DNA from: Pontederia crassipes
Lineage: Eukaryota > Streptophyta > Magnoliopsida > Commelinales > Pontederiaceae
Assembly (NCBI GenBank): GCA_030549335.1
Contig: CM060194.1
Span: 58,184,547 to 58,248,546 of the forward strand
Length of the DNA stretch: 64,000 bases
Direction of reading: 5' to 3'
A program made the translations under genes and the position numbers. Below the pieces are notes generated by a model that did no database searches, was not told where the DNA came from, and saw only the letters and a list, made by a program, of their open reading frames with translations. Of this stretch, positions 34,641 through 45,640 are shown in pieces. Position 1 is the first letter of the stretch. Each line of letters starts with the position of its first letter.

Positions 34641-35600
34641 CCTGCGCCTGCTGCTGGAGCTGCTGCCGTTGGGGCTGTTGTTGGCAGTTAGTCTCACGAG
34701 GCTCATAAGGCTTTGCCCGGTTATCCCGACGTTGGTTCCTATGTTGAGTCCTCCTCGATTCTGATGACAGTCATTCCATCGTGGTTGCTTCTGAGCAGGG
34801 GGTTGCATGGGAGCCTTTCCTTTCACATCTTTCAGTTCTTGTTGCTTTCTAGCATAATTCCTTTCCATCGTGATTGCCAACTCCACTGCTAGGCTCACAT
34901 TAGTACATTGGCCAGCTAGGGAGCTGGTCCTGATGGTCGGGTTCAAGGCTTGGCAGAAATGGTCCGCCTTTTGTCTGTCACTCATCCTGAGAGTGTTATA
35001 CTTCTCCAAACGAATGAACTTGACATAATGCTGAGCCACTGTCATATGATCCTAGCTCAGTTGTAAGAATTCCCTATGCTTCAGTGCACGCTGGTACGAT
35101 GGAAAGTAGCGTGCCTCAAATGCTTCACAGAAGCGTTCCCAAGGAACGTCATTCTATCCATCATACTGTGTGTCGATCATAGTTTTCCACCAATCTAAGG
35201 CATCCTCAGTTAATACGCTGGTGGCGAACAGAACCTTCTTTTCTTCACCATAGTTCATCTGTTGCAGCTTCTCTTTAATCGTCCTCAGCCATCTCTCAGC
35301 CTTGTCGAACTCGCCCAAACCATCGTACTCCGGAGGGCGTAACTTCATAAATGTCTGAATAGTATCCTTAGAAGGCACAGGTGGCATAGGTTGTACAGGA
35401 GGAAGCTGCACCGATGGGGCGTCATGACTGGTACGGCCTGAACAAATGGTGTCGGTACGGGCGGAACCGTTGGTGCCCGTGATGGTGGGGGCTGTACCAG
35501 TGGGGACTGTACAGTCGGCTCTACAGCTCGAGCCTGACTCATCTGAACATCATTCTGGTCCGTCCCCTCTTGTAGTGGATTTTCCATCCCGTCGCTGTTT
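34587..35600 (-). pseudogene. Gag of the gypsy element
   Basis: Pro/Gln-rich N-terminus (about 35600-35400), then the retrotransposon gag domain with 'AERWLRTIKEKLQQ' and 'DALDWWKTMI' (about 35300-35160). Next come TVAQHYVKFIRLEKY and a Gln/Asn-rich stretch. Stops lie at 35154-35156 and 35052-35054. A frameshift near 34750 separates it from the knuckle/protease frame. Confidence 0.82.
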
Positions 35601-35795
35601 CGAGGTCACCTCCGACCCCAAGCTCTAGTAATAGGTGCACGGCGTGGAGGCATCTACATCATCATCTTAGAAAAACATCATACATCTTAAGAGATAAGAT
35701 AAACTTACTTGACTTCAGGTGGCGCGGTGACTGCTCGTGGCGCTTGCACATGGACTTGACATCATACTTTAAGACATGAGAATGGCCTAACTTTA

Positions 35796-35808
35796 GGCTC
35801 TGATACCT
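35796..35808 (-). promoter_or_regulatory. Primer-binding site of the gypsy element
   Basis: The minus strand reads AGGTATCAGAGCC a few bases inside the 5' LTR, the usual sequence complementary to the 3' end of initiator methionine tRNA. Confidence 0.85.
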
Positions 35809-35811
35809 AAC

Positions 35812-37660
35812 TGTAACGTCTCCAAATCGCACCCTGCCACGTGATAGAATACGCTCCGGAGACGCTACGGGTCATTTTTACGTGTACATCATATTGACCG
35901 AAATAAATACTTTGACTGAGCAACTCATCAACGATAAATGCGAAATAACTAATCACCATTAAAAATAAAATAGAGTAATATCTTGAAATGCGAAAACTGA
36001 TAACTATCCAAAGGAAAGCTAATACATCAAATGATAAAAAAGAAAGGAAAAAGCTATCCATCATCTAAAGGACTCGATAACCATGTACAGCCATCTACGA
36101 GCTCGATCTGTCACCGTTGGCCACAATCATCATTGAGACTTGGCCTGCGTTTAAGAATATGCAAGGGAGAAACCTCCCTATAAGTTTTACAACTCAGTAT
36201 GGAAGTAAAATAAATATCATAGTAGGATCATGATACTAGGCATGAATCATAAAAGGTAACATCATCATCAGATAGGAAAGTGAATCATGATCATAATATG
36301 GAATGATAGGAATATGCATAGGAACATATGAATAAGAGATCATAAATAATCATCATCAGAAAAAGGCAAAAGCCAAACATCATAAGAGAGATTCTTTATT
36401 CATAAGTATTCATCTTCTTCATCATCTTAATTTCACTTTTGACTTATTTGGGGTATATTTGAACCCACGGGAGGCCTGCCTCAATCCATCCATCATCATC
36501 ATAACTGGCAGAGCCAGCCCATAACTGATCGAGGTCAGCCCATAACTGTCCGAGGACAGCCCATAACTGGTCGTCACTAGTCCATCATAAAAAGAGCTCT
36601 CCATTTAACGTTTTATTTCTTTTATCTTGCATCTTTTAATTTAACAAAATATATTTTGATAAGAACTTTAAATCAGGATAAATGACATAATCATGGAGAG
36701 TAAATCAGGGATAAAATTTGACATCATCATCATCATACATAGATCATAATTAAAAACATGGAATAAGGATTAAGAAATCATAATCATATGCTTAATCAGG
36801 TCGGAACCCAGGCCGAGTAGGGAGAAACTCGGGTCGGGTTATATAGGGTCATCCTCGGTAAAATCAAGAATAGCTCGGGCCGGGTTCGGGTCACACCCCG
36901 GCCAGATCGAATCGTCTTCTTCTCGGAATCGTCGTTTTGCCCGACTGCTCGTCGTGCAAGGAACTTGGTCCGAGTTGTCTTCAACCCGGGTCGGGTTCGC
37001 CCGATTTGCACAGCTCGAAGAGTGCATCAATGGCGGATCCGGGCACCGAGTTCTTACGAACTCGGTCCGGAGAAGGACCTGCCGGAGCCGGGTTTGGGTG
37101 AACCCGGGCCGGGTTCATCTTTCGCAAAAACTGCGCGTCGCGCAGTTCGCGTTCCGTTCATATTTTTCGGCGATGGCCGGCATCAATTAACGTCATAAAA
37201 CATGGGACAATAACCAGGAACTACCTAGAACATGCTTCAAGTTTAAAATCAGGATTCTATTACGAATCTACCCTAGTTTCATACCTCGAAGTTTCCGTCC
37301 GAGAAATTTTACTGCTGTCTTCCTCTTCCTCTTCCTCTTCTTCCTCTTCCTCTGCCCGCTCCTCTCTGTTCGTGTGCACGTCCGGCATCGTCCGCGTCCT
37401 CCGATGTGTCTCCTGTTAGAGATGAGAAGAACGAAAAAGGCGCAGGTAGAGGAGAAATATGGGCCGGCTTCGTGAGGAAAATGAGAAGGGGATTTTGATT
37501 TGATTTGGCCTCATATTTATAGGGAGAGGATCAAAGTTTAAATCAGAATTTAACTTCTCCCTGATCAAATCAAATCCAACTCAGATTTTATCCCCTCTTT
37601 ATTCCCCTTTTTATCTTTTTCTTTTGTTTTTCTTTTTCGATAAATGTCTCGGGCGTTACA
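35812..37660 (-). repeat. 5' LTR of the gypsy element
   Basis: Partner of 29126-31000 and closely similar along its length, with small deletions (for instance near 36000 and 36245). On the minus strand it starts TGTAACGCCCGAGAC and ends GGAGACGTTACA. Confidence 0.92.
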
Positions 37661-37665
37661 TTCTA

Positions 37666-38500
37666 TTTGTTAAACCGGTAAAAATAGATAGAATAGCAGC
37701 AAATTCCCCCACTCATTGACATTTCCATTCTCGTGACGGACGTCATCCAACCATGCATATATGTGATCATCATTCATAATGTATCCGCTGCATTCTCACA
37801 ATATTCAAATGTCTTAAACGCAAAATACCTAAATGGGGACATGTCACGACATGCCCCCACTTTCGGACATGTCATGTTTCGTAAGTCGGAGTTCAATCAA
37901 CTGCTCAATCCTTTTGGGTGGATTCCTTAGGCTCGATCGGAGCAAGAACAGTGAATGACAAGAAGACACTCCAAGACAACATCTCAGCTATACTTGGCGC
38001 TGGTCGTCGATGACCTTTCCGGCATAACACAAATACCATCTAACCTCTCGTCTTGAATACGGTGGTTGGGGAGTAAGTTACCCTCTCAAGAGAAAGTCAT
38101 CGACATTTGAAAAGTATAAATGTTCGAACAAGAGAAGAACTACAATAAAAAATATGAAGAATGCTATGAGTCCACCCCTCGGTCTCGCTCGGCACTGATG
38201 TAGGCACCGACTTTTGCTTGCAAAAAAGGAATCTACAACATTTTTTGCAGGTTAGGCAATGCATAATTTGTCCTCTAGGATTGCATTTCTAAGGCACAAA
38301 GTGATGGCATCTCCCCACATGTCCCATTTGCCGCCTTCATTCCAAATTGAGCCCTCATTTCACTATGATTCATCCTTCACCATGGTAAGATGGGATGTCT
38401 ACATGAAAATAGAGAAAACGAGCAGTATAGCATCCCATGAATAAGGAAATGTCATTTTTAATGAAAATAGACGAGGAGAAATCATAAGAACTCAAAATCT
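37666..38500. other. No gene recognised
   Basis: Mixed-composition spacer. Several words (ATGTCACGACATGCC, GGTCGTCGATGACC) are locally palindromic, but no element ends or domains were recognised. Confidence 0.4.
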
Positions 38501-39480
38501 GTAATGCCCGGCATAAGACCAAAAAAAAAATAGTTAAAGTTAATCTAAAGATAAAAATTATATTTGGCTAAAGGAAATAAAAATCAAATCAGAGGAGGAG
38601 TCCCATTGGAAAGTTCTAACTTACCTTATCTTTTAACTCCTACCTATATAAACTTTCCTCTCAATCAAAACCTCCTTTAACTCTAGCCGTCGTGCCTCTC
38701 CTCTTTTCCTCCTCCACCTACACGAATTCCTAGGAAATCAGGAGCCAAAAAAGTTTGGCTGACGAAGATGATGCCGAAATCTCACCGGAAAATAAAGAAG
38801 CAACCAAGGTTATGTAGCAGTCCTGCTAAAATTTTTGTAGCACTTTTAGGATTGTTTTCCTTGACTTTTTCTTCAATTTTTTCCATACAATACGAAAATT
38901 AGGTGCAAGGGACCAAGGAAAAATAGTGATTGAAGTTGGGGAACCTTCAGGGATGGCCAACACAGAGGACGGAGCAGAGAAAAAAGTTCGAACGACAAAG
39001 AATCCACATAGCGGTAGGTGGATCGTTCGATCAACTTTTGGATCAGTTTTAACAATAGATTTGTATGTTGTTAGGGTACAATTAGAGTCATAGCATCGTC
39101 TATCATCCATGATCTGTCCAATATGATTACTTTAGCCATAAGAGATTTATTCTAGTGAAACTATGTCAGAAACTGAATAGTCAGCGTCACCATTTTCGTC
39201 GGAATCCTGAACAGAAACCGGCCTGGGTGTATACATCCTCGGGAAAAATAGGCATTGAACCCGACTCAAGTTCAATGCTGCTTGGTTCGCGTCATCACCG
39301 ACGCGTGCGTAGGTATCAAAATCCAGCCCGAGCTCCACTGAACTCGGCCCGAATTTCGACAAGATGTGGCCGAACCTCATCAACAATCACCTGTGTTATT
39401 ATGTTTGATCTCTCTCTTTCCCTCTCATAATATGATTGTGATCTGATTTAACTCATTTTGATTTAAATATTTGTGAATAA
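38501..39480 (+). mobile_element. Candidate truncated LTR of a gypsy-type element
   Basis: Starts TGTAATGCCCGGCATAAG. A TATA box (CTATATAAAC, about 38645-38654) follows about 145 bp in, as in the other LTRs here, and then a CT-rich leader-like stretch. A CCGAGCTCCACTGAACTCGG-type region lies near 39320-39360. The right end runs into the copia-like element. No internal domain is present. Confidence 0.4.
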
Positions 39481-39710
39481 ATTTTAAACTTTCACGATGA
39501 TTTTCGTGAAATCGATATTTTCGGTTGAACATCAATTCATCCCCCCTGGTGCCCTTTGGGATCCGACAATTGATATCAGAGTCAAGTTGCTCTTATTTCT
39601 TTTTAAAGATTTAACCATCTTTTAGAGTATGGAATCATTTTTTGATGAGGGCCTTCCATTTTCGACCCACCGAATTTTAAGGACTATTTTTTTCTTCTAG
39701 GAAAATTAGA

Positions 39711-40762
39711 ATGAAGGCATATTTATGTTCAATTGATTTTGATATGTGGGAAATTATAGAAAACGGTTTTGAAAAGGCAAATAATATTTTGAATGGTGTG
39801 TTCATTTATCTTTCCTTCTTTGAATATGATGATTTTCAAATGTCGATTGAAAAACTTGACTACAATGTCAAAAATGTCTTTTATTCCTCTTTAGATTCTT
39901 ATGTCATGAATTTTATTTTCAAATGCTCTACCTCTCATGAGATTTGACAAGTTTTGTTAAATAATTATGGAGGGAGTTACTTTGACAAAAAGAGCACATC
40001 AAATGTGGACAATGAAGAAAATGACGATTCTACATCTGCGTCATCCAAAAATGATGTGCTATGCTTAATGGTAAAAAGTAAGGATGATGAGGTAACATCA
40101 ACTTCATCTTATTCCTCTATTAATGATAGTGATAATAATGTTGATATTGTCTTTGATGTTCATAAAAAAATTGCTTCTCTCATTCAAAAGCATATTTCTC
40201 TCAAAAAGAAAAAGGAAACTTTAATAAATGATTTTCATATCATGAAAGATAACTATAATTCTCTCAAAAAGGAAAATGATGCATTCTTAATTCAAATAGA
40301 TACCTTAAAAAGGAAAAATGATTCTCTTTCATTATCTTGTGCATCTTATGAATTTTTAAGAATTGAGAATTCAAAATTAATTGTACTGTGTGACTATCTC
40401 AAAGAGGAAAATGAAAATTTAAAAAAATTAAATTTATAATTTGGAAATTATACATGCATGTGAAATTATAAAACTAGCATGCTCTTTAAAAAAAGTAAAG
40501 AAGGAAAATGATCTTGTAAAAAATTTACAAAATAAGATTATTTCTCATGAAACAAAAAATAATCTTAGGGATCATTTTGGAAATAAAACTCTATTGGAAG
40601 TCTAATAATTCCTATCATAGAAAATCACATATTACATGTTTTACATACGGATTTTATGGCCATTATGTTTATCAATGCAAAGTAAGAAAACATTCACAAC
40701 ATGGGATGACATGGGTTCAAAAAGGAACTTTGACTAACAAAATTGAACACAAAGAAGTTTGA
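39711..40762 (+). pseudogene. Copia-type gag remnant
   Basis: Begins with RMKAYL, typical of the UBN2/DUF4219 gag N-terminus, and runs to FKCSTSHEI. A TGA (39945-39947) interrupts it and the same frame continues to 40439. That part has an acidic Ser/Asp-rich stretch followed by a long coiled coil (Lys/Glu/Leu-rich, about 40160-40437). A CCHC knuckle (CFTYGFYGHYVYQC, with a substituted first spacing residue) lies in another frame at about 40650-40685. It is followed by a WVQKGT motif that in SIRE-type elements precedes pol. Pol is absent. Confidence 0.75.
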
Positions 40763-41361
40763 ATACCAAAATTTAAATGATTATTTTTTCAGGTGTGCCT
40801 CTCACGAAAAGCAAATGACATATGGAATTGAAAATGTGAAGGCACAAAGGTTATGGTAAAAGTATCATCTATTTTTTTTATTTCACTAAAAAATTTTAAA
40901 ATTACTATTTCTTTAAAAAGAGGAACATATAAATGAAAAATGGTAATAGTGATAGGGGGAGCATGTTAAAACTTTATTTTGACATATCATGAATATCATT
41001 ATTATATCAAAGTTTTATGCAAAATTCTTATTCTTAATATGTTTTTCTGTGGCTTTCATAAATTGTTTTTCATTATAAAATAGCCATAAATTTAGGACTT
41101 ACATATGGTTTCTTATATGCTTCATATACAAATTATTCTTCTTTATGAAACAAAAGGGGAAGAAATATAGGAGAAATATGATATGAATATAATTTATATG
41201 AAGAGTTCCTTACAATTTATACTTATGTGAATATCGGAAAACTAAGTGGTAGGAGGAGTAAAATTAATGTTATAAGATTTTACAACTTATTTTACAACTT
41301 TTTCACAACTTATATATATTTTTCATATTTCTCGATTTATCTTCATCATAAAGTGGGAGAT

Positions 41362-42342
41362 TGTTGGATCTAAGTTTTAATGACATATAAAATTATATTT
41401 TGATGATACAAACCTCGATAAATTAAAGTTAAAATACTAAAAAGTTTAAAGAAAAAGAGATAACTTTATACACTACACTTTGATTAAATAATTGACTATG
41501 ATCTTATTAGATTCTAGATGGATCATAAATATCAAACTTGTAAAGAATTTTGTTAACTATCCATAGAATATAAGATTATCTAATTTGGATAACTGTGCAA
41601 AAGTTATGTTCAAAATAGTGCAGATCGGTCAACTAATCGATCCACAGAATGAAGGCCGATCGAGACAAAATCGGTCGATGGATCCAAGATGTCAGTTGAT
41701 CGATCAATGTATACACTGCCCAGGTTAAATGAAGAGACTATATCGGTCAACTTCGAAATGATACCGGTCGACCGATCAACTGCGGTCAATGAACAAAATC
41801 ATCACAACAATCATATAGGCCGGTTGACCAGTCCATAAATGCGGTCGACCGATCCACTACAGGAATGAACATTAATGGCTGTATTTCAATGAAAAAAATA
41901 TAGAATAAATTCTCGAGGAATTTTTCATATGCTGAAGCCTATAAAAAGAGTGTCAAAGCCAGAAGCAAAGCATCCATCCAAGCATTGAAGTAAAACTTCA
42001 AGAAATCAAAAGAAGATCTTTGTCTTTGAAGTTATCATTTAGAGCTTTCTTTGTCTCTTCTCTTCTTGTGAGTGTTATATTGTAAAAGAGAGAAACCATT
42101 TCTCATAAAGATTGTGAGAGCTCCTGTGTGAAAGATGTTTCAAATCTTACCTCTTAAGCGAGAGAAAATATTAACTTCCTAGAAGGAGATATTACCTTGC
42201 CTCTCGAAGCAGAAAAAAATGTGGTTGATGTAAAGGGCATTCTTTCTTGCCCCATTTGGAATTAAGGAATAATTTTATGAAATCGATATTTTCGGTTGAA
42301 CACCAATTCACCCCTCCTCTTGGTGTTTTTTGGGATCCTACA
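41362..42342 (+). repeat. 3' LTR of the copia-like element
   Basis: 981 bp, TG...CA ends, preceded by a purine-rich tract. It contains a cluster of GGTCGACCGATC words (41620-41870) and a CTATAAAAAGAG promoter-like word at about 41940. Confidence 0.75.
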
Positions 42343-43940
42343 TCCATCACTACCTACATTCCGTGAATTGGATCTAAAACCTAGGCTTTGATACCATAAC
42401 TTATGATGCCTAGCTATCCGTTTGGCGCCACAAGAGGTGAAACCGTAAAACCAAACACTTACGTTCAAATTCAAATGTTCAACAAAAAAGGCCAGCGTTC
42501 GAAATAAACAAAGTCTGAAAATTTTTAAAAATTTTAGCTTGACTTATGCGTAGATCCGTCCATATGTCATATACAACATTTCATATGATTCATCACAAGC
42601 ATTTGAATTTCAAAAGTTTAACCATCACAGCCAATTATAAGAAACATTTTTGACATTTTATAGTAGGAATCAAAAGGTTGGACTCAAGCCCAAATCAGCG
42701 AGTCTCAAGCTCACTCTTGATCACCTCCTATTTTACTCATGTTTATCAATACTCCAATTATCAAATCCGCCACCTTTTTACATTAAAATTCTACTCTAAT
42801 TATTAAAAATTGTTATTTCTTAACCCTTTTGAATTAGTCTCTAGAAAATAACTTCTTTTTGAATTTTGAAGGAAGAAAGAGCGGAGGAAGGAGGAGAGGA
42901 AGGAGATACAAAGGAAGAGGGAGAGGAGAAAGAAAAAGAGGAGAAAGAGAGGAGATCAAAAAGAGAAATGGAAAAAATGTCAAAAAACATTCGGATTTCA
43001 TCAAAACCTATATCTGGCTAAACTTTGATTCCTTTTGTGGTGTAATTGTGTGAATGTTGTGGTTTTAATTTCTTTAAGTCGTATTCTTAGACATTTGAAT
43101 TATTATGCTTTTATTTAATTGCAAGTGTTTTAACTACGCTTAATCTTCATTAGATCGAAAGATCGATTTCTCATTTATATCTTATCTCATTCGAGAGAAG
43201 GGACGGATTCTACATTCTTGCAGCACCTCACTAGCATAATTCTCATTAATCATAAATGGCTGAGAAACCTATTCTAATACTATTACGAGGCGAGAGTCCA
43301 TAATAGTAATTGGGTGTCTTGGATTCATTTTATTGTCCGGACTGGAATCGTAGGTTTACATTCCATTGATCGAGAGATCGATCTTTGTTCTAATTAGGAT
43401 TAGAGATCAACTGATCAGCTACTTCTAATCCACTTATTAATGATTTACCCCTTAATGCTCGAAGAGAGATCGACGAGCGAAGGGAAGGAGTAGTTAGTTT
43501 CCAATATAAGTATCGAGAGATCATTTACCTCGTGAAAGAAATTAAAAACACAACATTGACCAATTCATCACAAAGGAGCATTTCTTTCTGAATTCTGATT
43601 CCGCAATTATATGCTTCCCTACTTTGTTCTTATCTTTCAATTCCATGACAATTCTTGAGATATAAATAGGTCAGCATTTTGATCTAAGTCAGCGGGGTTA
43701 TGACACTCATGATTTCTACTCGATCTGTATACTTGTAGTAGTGTGGACTCTAGAGTATTTTAATTTTGAATTGAACAATATTTAGTCGGTGTGAGAGATC
43801 ACAACGTAAAGTTCACAACACATATCCTAACATTTGTTGAATAACCTTCACAAAAGGAATGTTGATTTTCAATTTCTTCGGAACCTCCAGAAACCTTAGG
43901 AATCATTGGTTTGTCTGACTATTTACTAGCCTTTGTGGAA
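42343..43940. other. Non-coding, LTR/UTR-like sequence
   Basis: Contains repeated GATCGAGAGATCGATC words (43155-43520) and a purine-rich patch (42870-42965) that yields a short basic frame without domain support. It is probably retroelement leader sequence, judging by style only. Confidence 0.35.
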
Positions 43941-43949
43941 AAGGCAAAT

Positions 43950-45640
43950 TTCTAGGATCAATTAATTGTCACATTGTTTCTCAAGTGACTGAGGTTGAAC
44001 TTCAGGTGCATCAGTTGCGCGTTTGTAGTCGTAGAGTTCGGGTATGTGGATAACTTTTTATCTTTGAGAATTGACTTTATTGCCTCCGATAGGTATTCAC
44101 CTCGTTTGGGAGACTCTAGAACTTTTCTTTCTGGCAGTTGAGTTCCACTTCGTAATACCATGACTTGGAATTGCTCCCTAAGGTTCTGTTCCGGCTGGCC
44201 CGGGAATTTTTTCGGCGGCAGGGAAGTCGAGGCTGCTTGTTGAGCAATTTGATTCTCAAGGATTTTAGAGTGGGAAGCCAAGCCTTCCATCTTTTTCGAA
44301 CAGCTGTTTGACACTTGTCATTTTGAGCTTCTTGTTGTTTAAGCATGTTTTGTGTCATCTTCTCCAGTGTAGCAATTCCAAAAGAGTTAGGTGAACCTGC
44401 CAGTTCAGGAGGAGGTAGTTGAATTGTTGGGTTCGACTTTTTATTCAGAAACTGATGACTGCAAGCCTTGTCCATGTTGTGCTTGGTTTTTTGGTGGACG
44501 AATGTAGTTATTTCCTCCGTATGAAAAACTAAGGTGATTCTGAGTTCTCATCAAGGATTGCCTTGGGTTGACTTGATTTTGGTTAGCCCACGTTGCGTTT
44601 GAAAAATAAGGGGTCATTGCATTAGCTTGATCTTGTATCAAGGCATTAACAACTTCTTTGTTTAGCTCTGGAGAATCTGAACATGTATGGTCGGATGATT
44701 GGTATTGCGTGAAGGTTACTCCAGGCATCAGATGGGGGCTAGGAACTCCCGACTCCAGGGCAAAGATGTCAATAGATGGATTCACATAATGCATGGCTTT
44801 CTTTATAATCTCTTCAACTCACAGAGTGATGATGTCCCAGCTGCCAGCTACTAGTGTCATACTCTAGTTTGCCTTTGTTGTTGAAGCCAATTTTTGAAGT
44901 TCAATGCAATTTTCTCTATCAGCTCATATCCTCGATTTGCGTTCTTCGCCATGAATGTTCCCCGACAGTTGAGTTTAGGCAGGCCTTTGATTCCATGATT
45001 TAGAATGTCTGCACCATAGTGCATTTTTTAAAATCGTGATGTGGGCAGGACCTGATCATCTTGGTGTAGCGCTCATAGGCTTCATGTAGAGGCTCTTTGT
45101 CATACTGATAGAAGGATGTGATCCGGTTCCTCATTTCAACATTTTTTTCCAGTGGAAAGAATCTAGTGAAAAAAGTCATTACTAGACGATCCCACGTTCT
45201 GATCTTATTACAGACTGGATCCATATCTTAGTCTTGTCCCTCAACGAGAATGGAAATAGCCTAAGCCTCATAGCATCTGTGTACAAACATCTGAAGGTCT
45301 CGTAGAGCTTTAGAAAGGTAATTAGATGTTGATTAGGATCGTCATTCGGCATCCCTGCGAAAGCATTATGTCTCAGTGATAATTGATGGATTAATCTGAT
45401 AATGGTTAACAACAATATCCAACCTTCTTATTCCAATTGCAATACTGTCAGGTGATGGTGTGCACAACTCTTGTAAAGGACGGAGTGCATTAGGATCTTC
45501 GGCCTCGTTCTGATTCAGATTTCCTTCTCCTTGTTGAGTAGCACGTCTTCTAGCTCTACGCCTTCTCTGCACAATTCCTAAAAATCTCAATACCAAAGTC
45601 AGGTTGTGAAATTCTCCTTCACTGGTGCGAAATTTCATTC
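43950..45640 (-). pseudogene. Athila/Tat-type Ty3/gypsy gag remnant
   Basis: The minus strand reads, from right to left, an N-terminal segment (45638-45420), then the gag core with FAGMPNDDPNQHLITFLKL, LRLFPFSLRDKTKIWIQS, ITSFYQYDKEPLHEAYERY and CPHHDF (45370-45010). Further segments follow at 44794-44441 and 44475-43958, including VLRSGTQL, a landmark of Athila-like gag-pol junctions. The frames shift several times. No protease, RT or integrase follows to the left, so the element is truncated. Confidence 0.8.

Larger units (their letters stand above)
29126..37660 (-). mobile_element. Full-length Ty3/gypsy chromovirus (Tekay/Del type), disabled
   Basis: An 8535-bp element on the minus strand with two LTRs (29126-31000 and 35812-37660). 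Both outer borders carry the 5-bp target duplication TTCTA (29121-29125 and 37661-37665). Inside, in order from the right, are the primer-binding site, gag with CCHC knuckles, aspartic protease (DSGA), reverse transcriptase, RNase H, integrase and a chromodomain. This order and the terminal chromodomain place it among chromoviruses. At least nine in-frame stops and two or more frameshifts make it non-autonomous now. About a dozen substitutions are visible by eye in the first 145 aligned LTR bases, so it is not a recent insertion. Confidence 0.93.
39490..42342 (+). mobile_element. Gag-only Ty1/copia-like (SIRE/Maximus type) element
   Basis: A 5' LTR end (GGGATCCGACA, ending at 39568) is followed by TGATATCAGAG, a variant initiator-Met primer site. 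The gag (39711-40760) comes next, then AT-rich sequence, a purine-rich tract (AAGTGGGAGA) and a 3' LTR (41362-42342, TGTTGGATC to GGGATCCTACA). The last roughly 70 bases of the two LTRs match, but the 5' LTR upstream of about 39490 is missing or replaced. There is no protease, integrase or RT, so it depends on other elements or is dead. Confidence 0.75.
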
